DNA of 64,000 nucleotides from CBDANO01 sp965197665. Lineage in GTDB: Bacteria; Chloroflexota; Dehalococcoidia; Lucifugimonadales; UBA3495. Under the pieces are notes generated by a model. The model saw nothing but the letters and a program-made list of their open reading frames with translations. It searched no databases and was not told where the DNA came from. Numbering within the stretch: the stretch's first letter is position 1; the number at the start of each line of letters is the position of its first letter. The translations under genes and the position numbers were made by a program. Shown piece by piece: positions 51,747 through 59,759 of the stretch. Location of the stretch: contig CBDANO010000005.1 of assembly GCA_965197665.1 (NCBI GenBank), forward strand, positions 1,302,001 to 1,366,000. Reading direction: 5' to 3'.

Positions 51747-52169
51747 ATGCCTACGTTATGGGCCAAGACAGTGACCTTTGACGCCGTCAAGCCCGGCGAC
51801 CAACTGCCCATCTTGGTCAAGTGGGAGACGGAAGAAACCATCAAAGGCCTCGTTAAACAGCTCGCCGACCCCATCGATATGGCTGCCTCCTCAACCGTTG
51901 CCTGCCCCGGTTTGACCGCGCCGGCCATCGCCGCCTACGCGGCCGAGTTGTTGGAGAAGGGGTTCCCTATCGCCAGCATCCAAGCCGCGGGCAGCCGCTT
52001 GGAGTTGGAGGCGCTGCGCCCCGTAGCACCGGGCGACACCCTGGTCTTGGCGGGGCAGGTGGTAGGCAAGCAAGAAACCGGGGGCCGACGGATCATCGAA
52101 TGCGAGATCACGATTGAGAATCAAGAAGGCGACATGGTGGCCCTAGCGCAAGCCGCTGTGTGTATGTGA
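51747..52169 (+). CDS. MaoC-like (hot-dog fold) protein
   Basis: The protein has 140 residues. TFDAVKPGDQLPILVKWETE, LVKQLADPIDMAASSTVACP, then RPVAPGDTLVLAGQVVGKQE follow the MaoC/hot-dog pattern of an R-hydratase-like enzyme. The catalytic Asp/His pair of true R-hydratases is not clear (D...H replaced by P/A in the usual positions), so it may be a non-catalytic relative or thioesterase-like. GGAGG lies before the ATG. Confidence 0.7.
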   Translation: MPTLWAKTVTFDAVKPGDQLPILVKWETEETIKGLVKQLADPIDMAASSTVACPGLTAPAIAAYAAELLEKGFPIASIQAAGSRLELEALRPVAPGDTLVLAGQVVGKQETGGRRIIECEITIENQEGDMVALAQAAVCM

Positions 52170-52338
52170 ACAGGCCGCCGGGTTGGTATCCCATAGTTGG
52201 CCCCTGACAAGACCGGCTAAACCAGCTCACTATTCCAGGTTTTTTGACCGCAAAACAAGGTTAGCTCGGACGCCGCCATGACCCGGGAAACTCGAACAGC
52301 CGGGAAATCCTTCCGCAAGGTGGGGTAAAGGGGGGCCT

Positions 52339-52788
52339 CTACCGGGACCTGCGCCTCCGTTGGACCCGGCGGCGCGCCTTGGTCCGCCGGGAGATGGGAG
52401 ATGGTTCTTTAGGGGAACCGGAGGGGGTTTCCGACGCCGGGCCGCCCGGTTGGTGCTCTACTTTGTATCTGGCCCACATGACCTGGGTCATCAACGTAAC
52501 AATCACGCCCGGTATGAGAGTAGCGACGGCCCGCCCCGCAGTATCATTATTATCCGTCAGCGCCCTGGCAAACATGACGCCTCCGACCGCCAGCATGGCC
52601 CAGCCCAAGCCTTTGAGCAATACGTGGTTATGCCAAGGCGACCGCAGGATGAGGATGCCCCACACCGGCCACAGCACCCCAAGCGGCGGCAACACCGGCC
52701 ATCCCAGGATGAAAGCGGCTATGAGGAACCAGTTCTGGTAAAACCAAGGGCGCCGCTGGTTCGAGGGTGTCGGTTGCACTTCAGCCAT
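52339..52788 (-). CDS. Membrane protein of unknown function
   Basis: ATG 52788 (MAEVQ) is preferred over the longer in-frame start at 52890. About 149 residues have three hydrophobic segments (FLIAAFILGWPVLPPLGVLW, VWGILIL; GLGWAMLAVGGVMFARAL; VATLIPGVIVTLMTQVMW) and a basic C-terminal tail RRTKARRRVQRRRR facing the cytoplasm. No family is recognised. It is 17 bases downstream of the next minus-strand gene. Confidence 0.65.
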   Translation of the reverse strand: MAEVQPTPSNQRRPWFYQNWFLIAAFILGWPVLPPLGVLWPVWGILILRSPWHNHVLLKGLGWAMLAVGGVMFARALTDNNDTAGRAVATLIPGVIVTLMTQVMWARYKVEHQPGGPASETPSGSPKEPSPISRRTKARRRVQRRRRSR

Positions 52789-52805
52789 GAGGCGCCCGGT
52801 TGAAG

Positions 52806-53069
52806 CTAATTGCGGGCCAGCAACAAGTGAAATTCCAGCATGTCGATGGGCCGCTGCCGCTGGATGGACGCCGCCGCGTACTCGATGCACATGCGAGCGA
52901 ACCCGGCGTAGTGGAATATGTTGGTACCCAAGACCACCAGCGGAGTCTCTCGGTCCAACTCCACCGCCAGCCTAGTGGAGTCCTGTTCGTCGATTCGAAG
53001 CTCGACGCGGCAGCCCGTCATCCGCTCGATCTTCTCTTCTATGTTGTCTATGAAGCTCTGGTCGTCCAA
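52806..53069 (-). CDS. Small hypothetical protein
   Basis: The protein has 87 residues: DNIEEKIERMTGCRVELRID, then LDRETPLVVLGTNIFHYAGF, ARMCIEYAAASIQRQR. It looks like a small alpha/beta domain, not a known family. Same strand and close to the membrane protein at 52339, so probably one transcript. Confidence 0.55.
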   Translation of the reverse strand: MDDQSFIDNIEEKIERMTGCRVELRIDEQDSTRLAVELDRETPLVVLGTNIFHYAGFARMCIEYAAASIQRQRPIDMLEFHLLLARN

Positions 53070-53418
53070 ATCAGGAACCCCCGATCATTCCCGCCGGATA
53101 AGAGCGAGGCGGACCGTGCGAGACCATTCTAACACCCAGCCATTCACCAAAGGAACACGCCTTTCACCCCCTTATTGAGTTCGCCAGCGGCGGGTCCACC
53201 GGGTGAGGGTTTATCAGGTTGTGTGGGTCTTTTCGCCTTGATACTATCTCAAGCCCTGGGCAACAGGTGGGAAGGCGCGGGTCCAATCCCGCGAATCCGA
53301 GTATAATGACATTCGTAAGAGCTTGGGTGCCGCAGCGTAACCATTGAAAGCAATTGTGGGGTGCGGGCCAAGAACGATTTCTACCCCGGCCTAACGGCAA
53401 TTCATCCGGGAGCTTGAC
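53070..53418. other. Gap before the cupin
   Basis: No gene is recognised; GGAG lies near the cupin ATG at 53419. Confidence 0.4.
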
Positions 53419-53769
53419 ATGCCAATAATCGAGCACAGCGACATCCGTATGTCGGAAATTAGCGGCTACCGGCGGGAACGGCTGTTAGTTTCCCAACGCC
53501 AGGGGGCCGCTTCCTTGACTATAAAGGAGGTGGAACTCCGCCCGGGCTGGGAAGGACGCCTGCACACCCATCCCACCGATGTCGCTATAATGGTAATGGA
53601 AGGAGCGGTGCAGGTCGTCGTAGACGATGAGCTAACCACGGTAAGGGGGGGATGCACCCTTCTGGCGCCGCCAAGAGTCCCTCACAAATTGGTCAATCAG
53701 CTTTGGGTGCCGGTGCGGGTGCTAGTCACTTATCCCGCTACAGAGTTACTCACCGATTACTTGGAGTAA
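53419..53769 (+). CDS. Cupin-domain protein
   Basis: The protein has 116 residues. LRPGWEGRLHTHPTDVAIMV, then MEGAVQVVVDDELTTVRGG and LLAPPRVPHKLVNQL give the two cupin motifs, with His, His and Glu-type metal ligands (HTH...GE-like position and PPRVPH). Single-domain cupins bind small molecules or dioxygenase substrates; the function is not clear. It starts 62 bp upstream of the molybdoenzyme gene on the same strand. Confidence 0.8.
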   Translation: MPIIEHSDIRMSEISGYRRERLLVSQRQGAASLTIKEVELRPGWEGRLHTHPTDVAIMVMEGAVQVVVDDELTTVRGGCTLLAPPRVPHKLVNQLWVPVRVLVTYPATELLTDYLE

Positions 53770-53830
53770 ACCCGGGCTAAAAACGGAGTAAACCGGTAGT
53801 CGTCCGAGAATACGGCGGTTGGAGAATCTC

Positions 53831-54937
53831 ATGTCTATTGCCCAGACTCGTACATCAGCCAAGCCCCAGCTTATCCCTACCAACGCCGGTTTCCGCACCT
53901 TTGCTTCTCCGCCGGCAGCCCTGCAGGGTGACGTGGTGCCCAATGACTTGTTTTACGTGCGCAACCACTGGCGTGAGGTCCCTCAAATAGACGCGGCGAG
54001 CTATCGCTTGGCGGTGGGCGGGCAAGTGGACCGGCCATTGACTCTTACCTACGACGATCTGCGGGATATGCCGCGAAAACGGTTCCAAGCAACCTTCGAA
54101 TGCTGCGGAAACAGCCCGGTGCCCGAGTACTGGGGCCAAATCAGCCGCACCGCTTCGGTGATGGAGCAAATCAAGGGTCACGGAATCATGGGCAACGCCG
54201 AATGGGGCGGGGTCTCCTTGGCCGACGTGTTGGCCCAAGCGGGTGTAAGGGCCTCAGCCGTGGAGGTGATGTTCGAGGGGGCCGATCACGGGCCCGACGA
54301 AGTGGCCGGGGACCCGCCGGAGGTCACTTACGAGCGGAGTCTGCCTATCGCCAAAGCAACCCATCCCGATACGTTGCTGGCCTACGAAATGAACGGGGAA
54401 ATCCTGCCTCCGGTCCACGGTTTCCCTCTGCGCCTCTTGGTCCCCGGTTGGTACGGCATGACCGGCGTGAAGTGGCTGGTGGGAATTCACGTGTTGGACT
54501 ACGAGTTCAAGGGCTTTTATCAGACCGGACGGTACATGACTACCAACGGACCAAATGCCGAGACCTATTACACCTACCACACCAAGATGAAGGTGAAGTC
54601 AATCATTACCAGTCCCGTCCCCGGCGAGACTGTGCCCAGTGGCGGTTGTACACTGGAAGGGGCCGCTTGGTCGGGCGAAGACGAAGTGGTCAAGGTGGAA
54701 ATCAGCGGCGACGGCGGCGTGACCTGGAATCCGGTGGACTCCCTGATACCGAAGAGCGGCTACTCGTGGTCCCGCTGGACGCACCGGTGGCAGCCTCCCG
54801 GCCAAGGCCGCTATACGCTAATGTGCCGGGCCACCAACGACAAAGGTGAAACCCAACCCATGGAATTTCCCAACAAATGGGACGGCCGAGGCTACGGAAA
54901 CAACATGGTGTTCCCCTACGACGTGGAGGTGAGGTAG
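53831..54937 (+). CDS. Sulfite-oxidase-family molybdoenzyme (SorA-like), no haem domain
   Basis: ATG 53831 follows GGAG by seven bases, giving 368 residues. The Mo-binding domain has PNDLFYVRNHWREVPQIDAA, then RFQATFECCGNSPVPEYWGQ with the Mo-ligand Cys (ECCGN, usually ECAGNGR), HGFPLRLLVPGWYGMTGVKW and the dimerisation domain from about residue 250 (VPSGGCTLEGAAWSGEDEV). There is no Tat signal and no cytochrome part. It would oxidise sulfite or a related substrate in the cytoplasm or after another export path. A small membrane protein follows directly. Confidence 0.87.
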   Translation: MSIAQTRTSAKPQLIPTNAGFRTFASPPAALQGDVVPNDLFYVRNHWREVPQIDAASYRLAVGGQVDRPLTLTYDDLRDMPRKRFQATFECCGNSPVPEYWGQISRTASVMEQIKGHGIMGNAEWGGVSLADVLAQAGVRASAVEVMFEGADHGPDEVAGDPPEVTYERSLPIAKATHPDTLLAYEMNGEILPPVHGFPLRLLVPGWYGMTGVKWLVGIHVLDYEFKGFYQTGRYMTTNGPNAETYYTYHTKMKVKSIITSPVPGETVPSGGCTLEGAAWSGEDEVVKVEISGDGGVTWNPVDSLIPKSGYSWSRWTHRWQPPGQGRYTLMCRATNDKGETQPMEFPNKWDGRGYGNNMVFPYDVEVR

Positions 54938-55225
54938 GTGGCCTCCCGTCGGTTACCGGTCCCTCTGACCTTTATTCTCGTCCTGGCGATAACCTTCTTT
55001 TTGATTGTGTTCTTCGGCGCTTGGGCCGTGTCGGCCGATGCGGCGAACAGGAGCGAAACTATATACTCCGGTTTCGCCGGAAGCGGCAGCGGCCTGAACG
55101 CCAACACTCCCAGTGCCTCCCAGCTATCCACCCTGGAAGGGGCGGGCCCGGAGGATGGCGGTTCGGCCGGGACTGAAGACCGCTGGTGGGCCAAGGGCTT
55201 TCTCAAAGCCTGCCCTTTCCATTGA
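54938..55225 (+). CDS. Small secreted or membrane protein after the molybdoenzyme
   Basis: GTG 54938 starts immediately after the molybdoenzyme stop. The 95 residues begin with PVPLTFILVLAITFFLIVFF, then GAWAVSADAANRSE, a signal peptide or anchor, then a Ser/Gly-rich domain ending RWWAKGFLKACPFH with one Cys. It resembles a small c-type cytochrome only in length; no CxxCH is present. It could be an electron-accepting or anchor partner of the enzyme, which is inference. Confidence 0.6.
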   Translation: MASRRLPVPLTFILVLAITFFLIVFFGAWAVSADAANRSETIYSGFAGSGSGLNANTPSASQLSTLEGAGPEDGGSAGTEDRWWAKGFLKACPFH

Positions 55226-55279
55226 ATAACTTGTGAATAACTTGCCCAAAAGATTTTCCGACAGAGTCTCCGGGGCGCT

Positions 55280-55930
55280 ATGACCGGCCGGCGGCTCCCT
55301 CCCGGACCCCAGCCCATCCTTCTGGGCACCGGGAACGCCGACAAGCAGGACTCTTTACGCCGGCTTCTGGAAGACCTGCCCCTCTCGCCAACTCAGCCTT
55401 TCCCGCCGGACCTGAAGACGGCCCCCGAAGAAACGGGCGGTACCCACGAAGTCATCGCTGGGACCAAGGCAATATACTGGTCCCAGGTCGCTTCCACCCT
55501 CGCCATCGCCTCGGACGGAGGTCTCTTGTTGCCGGCCTTGGGCATGAATTGGGAGAGCCGCTATACCAGCCGGTTTGCCGGCCCCTCGGCCAATAACGCC
55601 CAACGGCTGGAGCGTTTATTGGAGTTGATGCTCCCGTATCATGGAGACCAGCGGGCAGCCTCCTGGGTCGAGGCCGTCGCCGTCGCGGACCGGGGCCGGC
55701 TATTGGCCTCCTGGCAGGTCACCGGGGCCGCTGGCATTATTGCCGACCGCGTTGCCGTCGTACCCCCGGATTCCGGGTTCTGGGTTTTCTCCGCCTGGTA
55801 CTTCCCCCGGTTCGGCAAAACCTATGACCAACTCTCCCCGGATGAGCGCGCCGGAGTAGGCGACCATTGGGCCCAGCTTCGAGAGCCGGTACAAACTTTC
55901 TTTCGCTCGTACCTGGAGCGGGTATCCTGA
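55280..55930 (+). CDS. Ham1/RdgB-like nucleoside triphosphate pyrophosphatase
   Basis: The protein has 216 residues. LLGTGNADKQDSLRRLLEDL, then TLAIASDGGLLLPALGMNWE and YTSRFAGPSANNAQRLERLL follow the HAM1 pattern (substrate loop, SDGGLL for the metal). The usual order of motifs is kept, and the C-terminal GDHWAQLREPVQTFFRSYLE is like relatives. It would hydrolyse non-canonical purine NTPs such as dITP and XTP. Confidence 0.8.
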   Translation: MTGRRLPPGPQPILLGTGNADKQDSLRRLLEDLPLSPTQPFPPDLKTAPEETGGTHEVIAGTKAIYWSQVASTLAIASDGGLLLPALGMNWESRYTSRFAGPSANNAQRLERLLELMLPYHGDQRAASWVEAVAVADRGRLLASWQVTGAAGIIADRVAVVPPDSGFWVFSAWYFPRFGKTYDQLSPDERAGVGDHWAQLREPVQTFFRSYLERVS

Positions 55931-56087
55931 GAAAGTCGCAGAGTTGGGAGACCGGATAGAGAGGCCGCCGGATGCGTAATCGCCTTGAACCGGCAGCCGT
56001 ATAGGATACAATGGTCAACGGACCACAACCGCCTCGGGAAAAGGCGACTCTCCCGGCCATAAGCCTTGCTGATCGGAGAACTGAACC

Positions 56088-57026
56088 TTGACCACCACGA
56101 TTCCCGGCTCAATCGATGACGTACAAGCCTTGTTGCGCCGCCAAACTTACGTAGCCGACCGGGCAATGGCCGTCCCTATATTCTTGGCCCTCAAGCTGGA
56201 ACGCCCCCTCTTCTTGGAAGGGGAGGCGGGAGTCGGCAAAACGGAAATTGCCCTCGCCCTCGCTGCCGGACTGGATACCGAGTTGATCCGCCTCCAGTGC
56301 TACGAAGGGTTGGATATAAATCACGCGGTCTACGAGTGGAACTACCCGCGTCAACTCCTGGAGATACGCCTGATGGAGGCGGGTGACGGCGCGGACCGTC
56401 CGGCGGCCGCCTCCAGCCTATTCAGTGACGACTTCTTGATCAAGCGCCCCTTGCTCCGAGCCATTGACGGCAGCAGCGGCAAGGCGCCGGTCTTGCTCAT
56501 CGACGAGCTGGATCGGGCCGATGAGGAGTTCGAAGGGTTCTTGCTGGAGTTGCTGGCCGACTTTCAGATAACCATACCCGAGTTGGGCACTTATCAAGCC
56601 GTACACCGTCCCATCGTGCTCATCACGTCCAACCGGACCAGGGAAATTCATGACGCCCTCAAGCGCCGCTGTTTGTACTATTGGATAGATTACCCCGACT
56701 TCCAGAAGGAGTTGCAGATCGTCACGTCGAAGATACCCGACGCGCCGCGCCGCCTTGCCGAGCAAGTTACCGCCTTCATTCAGGAACTGCGCCAGACCGA
56801 GCTTTTCAAGGTCCCCGGGGTTGCTGAGACCATCGACTGGACCGGGGCCCTGCTGGTGCTGAATCAGAAAGAGTTGGACCCGCAAGTAATCGACGAGACC
56901 CTGGGAATAATACTCAAGTACCAGGACGACATCGAGCAGGTGCGCGGCGAACCCGTCCGAGCCCTTCTGGACCGGTCCCGGAACCGGGGACCGCAACGAG
57001 GCCGGAGGGGCGGCGGGGGATCGTAG
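56088..57026 (+). CDS. MoxR-type AAA ATPase (CoxD-like)
   Basis: The protein has 312 residues from TTG 56088 (GGAG upstream). Walker A is LFLEGEAGVGKTEIALALA, Walker B is APVLLIDELDRADEEFEGFL with sensor 1 in IVLITSNRTREIHDALKRRC. The sequence DLNTELIR-type motif LQCYEGLDINHAVYEWNYPR is the CoxD/CbbQ-like segment. MoxR proteins work with a VWA partner to insert metal or sulfur ligands into enzymes; CoxD does it for CO dehydrogenase. The partner follows 61 bases later. No CO dehydrogenase genes are in the window. Confidence 0.88.
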   Translation: MTTTIPGSIDDVQALLRRQTYVADRAMAVPIFLALKLERPLFLEGEAGVGKTEIALALAAGLDTELIRLQCYEGLDINHAVYEWNYPRQLLEIRLMEAGDGADRPAAASSLFSDDFLIKRPLLRAIDGSSGKAPVLLIDELDRADEEFEGFLLELLADFQITIPELGTYQAVHRPIVLITSNRTREIHDALKRRCLYYWIDYPDFQKELQIVTSKIPDAPRRLAEQVTAFIQELRQTELFKVPGVAETIDWTGALLVLNQKELDPQVIDETLGIILKYQDDIEQVRGEPVRALLDRSRNRGPQRGRRGGGGS

Positions 57027-57087
57027 CCGGTCACAGCGACCGCGGTGATCAAGTCAAGGACATGATAGACGATTCGGGGGATAGCCG

Positions 57088-58407
57088 GTGACCACTCCCA
57101 ACCCGTCCACGGACGGCAAAGAACAGGCCCCGGATTACTTGCTCCACAATCTGATGCTGTTTGCCGGCGTGTTGCGCGGACTGGGACTACAGGTGGGCTC
57201 GGGCAACGTGCTTGACCTCGTCCGGGCTGCCGAGTACGCTCCCATAAGCCGAAAGCAGGACTTCTACCAGGCCGCCCGCTGTCTATTGGTGCATCGGAAG
57301 CAGGACCTCCCTCTATTCGATGAAGCTTTCCAGGTCTTTTGGCGCAAGCCCTCTTCGGGTCAATCGACCCGGGACCTGCGTTCTATGGGGGAAAACCGCC
57401 GCTACCGCCAACCCCAGGTTTCCCCGCCGCGGTCTCCGGAGGCCGAGTCCGCTGCCCGCGGCGATGGGGAGGACCAGGGCGCCGACAGCGTCGACCTGAC
57501 CCGGACCTACAGCGCCCGTGAAGTCCTACGCGAGAAGGACTTTGCCGACTACTCCCCGGCGGAAATCGTTGACGCGCGCCGCATGTTGGCTGAGTTGTCC
57601 TGGGACGTGGGCAGGCGCCGCACCCGCCGGCTGGTCCCCGGAAGAGGCAGCAATCTGGACCTCCGCCGGACCTTGCGCCTAAACCTCCAGTACGCCGGAG
57701 AGCCATTGGAATTGGCCTACCGGCGTCAGAAGGACAAATTGCGCTCGCTGGCTCTGATTTGCGACGTAAGCGGCTCAATGGAGCGGTACACTCGCATTCT
57801 GCTCCACTTCATTCACACCATCTCCGGAGACTTGGGCCGGGTTGAGGCCTTCCTTTTCGCCACCCGCCTCACCCGAATCACCCGCTATCTTAGCCACCGG
57901 GGCGTTGATCAAACGGTAGACGAAGTGGCCCGGGCGGTGCCGGACTGGGCCGGGGGTACCCGCATTGGCCAAGCATTGAAGACTTTCAACTACCAATGGT
58001 CCCGCCGGGTGTTGGGCGGCAGCGCCATGGTCTTGATCATCTCCGACGGTTGGGACCGGGGCGAGCCTGAATTGCTGGCCCGGGAAGCGTCCCGGTTGCG
58101 GCGGAGTTCCCACCGGCTCATCTGGCTCAACCCTTTGTTGGGTTCGGACGAATACCAACCGCTGACCAGAGGAATGCAAGCGGCGCTGCCCTACGTCGAC
58201 GACTTTCTGCCGGTCCACAACCTGAACAGCCTGGAGGCGCTGGCCAACCATCTGAACAACCTCAGCCCAAACCGCCGGTCCGCCGCTCCCTACCACCCCC
58301 CAACGCCGCCGGCGCCGGCGCCACCGGAAGAAACCCAAGAAGCCAAGAAAGTCGACCCGGCCCTGGCGCCCACCTTCCGGCACCCGCTGTGGGGAAGGCG
58401 CGCCTAG
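57088..58407 (+). CDS. VWA-domain protein (CoxE-like)
   Basis: The protein has 439 residues from GTG 57088. Residues ~1-150 are helical (LLHNLMLFAGVLRGLGLQVG). At ~230 LALICDVSGSMERYTRILLH is the MIDAS metal motif (DVSGS). WAGGTRIGQALKTF and LIISDGWDRGEPELLAREAS complete the VWA fold, and the tail is Pro-rich. It pairs with the MoxR ATPase to its left, the CoxD/CoxE arrangement of metallo-hydroxylase maturation. Which enzyme they serve is not shown. Confidence 0.88.
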   Translation: MTTPNPSTDGKEQAPDYLLHNLMLFAGVLRGLGLQVGSGNVLDLVRAAEYAPISRKQDFYQAARCLLVHRKQDLPLFDEAFQVFWRKPSSGQSTRDLRSMGENRRYRQPQVSPPRSPEAESAARGDGEDQGADSVDLTRTYSAREVLREKDFADYSPAEIVDARRMLAELSWDVGRRRTRRLVPGRGSNLDLRRTLRLNLQYAGEPLELAYRRQKDKLRSLALICDVSGSMERYTRILLHFIHTISGDLGRVEAFLFATRLTRITRYLSHRGVDQTVDEVARAVPDWAGGTRIGQALKTFNYQWSRRVLGGSAMVLIISDGWDRGEPELLAREASRLRRSSHRLIWLNPLLGSDEYQPLTRGMQAALPYVDDFLPVHNLNSLEALANHLNNLSPNRRSAAPYHPPTPPAPAPPEETQEAKKVDPALAPTFRHPLWGRRA

Positions 58408-58674
58408 CCTGGGTGTTGGATGCCCAAAAACCCATCCCGTTGCAGCCGCCTATACGCCGGGCGCCGCATCGGGTCACCACCGTTTTCATCGCGGTGCGGA
58501 GGGCGATAGCTCTGTACGCTTCTCCGCCGTTCCGGGCGCCAAGGGAAAGGCCCCGGAGCCAGCAATGCCTGTACTTGTGTCGGGAGAGGTCATGGGACTA
58601 AAATCGAGATGAGCATTGGACTCTGGCTGACGGACGATCAATAAGCAACGGAATGCTCAAAAGGAGAAACGCCC
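58408..58674. other. Gap before the P-II gene
   Basis: No gene is seen. AAGGAG lies eight bases before the P-II ATG. Confidence 0.4.
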
Positions 58675-59019
58675 ATGAACAAGATAGAAGCAATCATCCG
58701 GCCGGAGAGGCTTAACAATGTAAAGGATGCCTTGGCGGACTCGGGCTTCCCGGGCATCAACGTAGTCCACGTAACCGGCCGCGGGGAACAGAGAGGCGTA
58801 GCCTCCACCGGCGCACGCGGGGGCGGCAAGGTCGTTGTCGACATGTTGCCCAAGGTGAAGATGGAGTTGGTCGTGCGAGATGATGATACCGAGAAAGCCC
58901 TGGGAGTCATCATCGAACATGCCCGCACCGGAAACATCGGCGACGGCAAGATATTCATTACCCCGGTGGCAAATGCTATTCGCGTTCGGACGGGCGAACA
59001 GGGCGATGGAGCTCTCTAG
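58675..59019 (+). CDS. P-II signalling protein
   Basis: The protein has 114 residues. MNKIEAIIRPERLNNVKDAL, then GINVVHVTGRGEQRG, MLPKVKMELVVRDDDTEKAL and GKIFITPVANAIRVRTGE match the P-II family, with the ATP-binding B and C loops (TGNIGDGKIF). The T-loop (VASTGARGGGKVVVD) has no tyrosine, so the uridylylation site (Tyr51 in GlnB) is missing. It may act through ADP/ATP/2-oxoglutarate binding alone. It precedes the Aio genes, but P-II control of arsenic genes is only inference. Confidence 0.88.
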   Translation: MNKIEAIIRPERLNNVKDALADSGFPGINVVHVTGRGEQRGVASTGARGGGKVVVDMLPKVKMELVVRDDDTEKALGVIIEHARTGNIGDGKIFITPVANAIRVRTGEQGDGAL

Positions 59020-59141
59020 GCTATCTATGCGCCGGGCGCCGGGCACCCGGCGGCGGGGCAGCGTTACCAGCCGGCCCGGAGGTCCTATCCCAACCACCCG
59101 CCCCGCATCGTTAAGACCTTCTCGATAAACGAAGGCCGCGT

Positions 59142-59702
59142 ATGACGCCGGAGAACATGAACGTCTCACGACGGAACTTTCTCAAGACCTCCGCTGGAGT
59201 CGCCGCCGCGGCTGCGGTGGGTATACTCGCTTTCCCTCCGGGGCGTGAGACTGTCCAAGCCATGGGGCCGGGTATATTGCGCGTCGAGCGAAAGTACCCT
59301 CGCTTTTGGGTTGCCGGAGTCGCGGAACTGGCGGAAGGTTCACCCCATGATTTCAACTTCCCCTTGGAGGAGCACAACAACTTCGCCGTCAAGCTGGGAA
59401 GGGCCGCATTTGACGGCGTGGGTCCCGGCAAGGACATTGTAGCGTTCAACTACTTGTGCTCCCACATGGGCTGTCCGCTGAACGGACACTACCGGCACGA
59501 ATACCACATGTTGGGCCCATGCCCCTGCCACTTCAGCCGGTTCGACTTGGCCAAGAACGGAATCGTAGTCCTGGGCCAAGCCACTCAAACCCTGCCTCAA
59601 ATCATCCTGGAAGAGGATGGCGGCGACCTATACGCCGTGGGGGTTGCCGGGCTGGTGTACGGGTATTGGAACAATCTGGAAAATGGGACCCCATTGGGAT
59701 AA
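59142..59702 (+). CDS. aioB: Rieske [2Fe-2S] subunit of arsenite oxidase (AioB-like)
   Basis: The protein has 186 residues. MNVSRRNFLKTSAGVAAAAA is a Tat signal (SRRNFLK). The Rieske motifs are NYLCSHMGCPLNGHY and MLGPCPCHFSRFDLAKNG (C-x-H and C-x2-H pairs with the disulfide Cys in the first motif). VLGQATQTLPQIILEED is the family continuation in AioB. The other candidates for this pair are the related iodate reductase IdrB. It sits 57 bases before the large subunit. Confidence 0.82.
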   Translation: MTPENMNVSRRNFLKTSAGVAAAAAVGILAFPPGRETVQAMGPGILRVERKYPRFWVAGVAELAEGSPHDFNFPLEEHNNFAVKLGRAAFDGVGPGKDIVAFNYLCSHMGCPLNGHYRHEYHMLGPCPCHFSRFDLAKNGIVVLGQATQTLPQIILEEDGGDLYAVGVAGLVYGYWNNLENGTPLG

Positions 59703-59759
59703 TCCGAAGGATGCGAGGCTCCGGTTGCTGACCTATAGCCTGCCGTTGGGAGATGCTCG

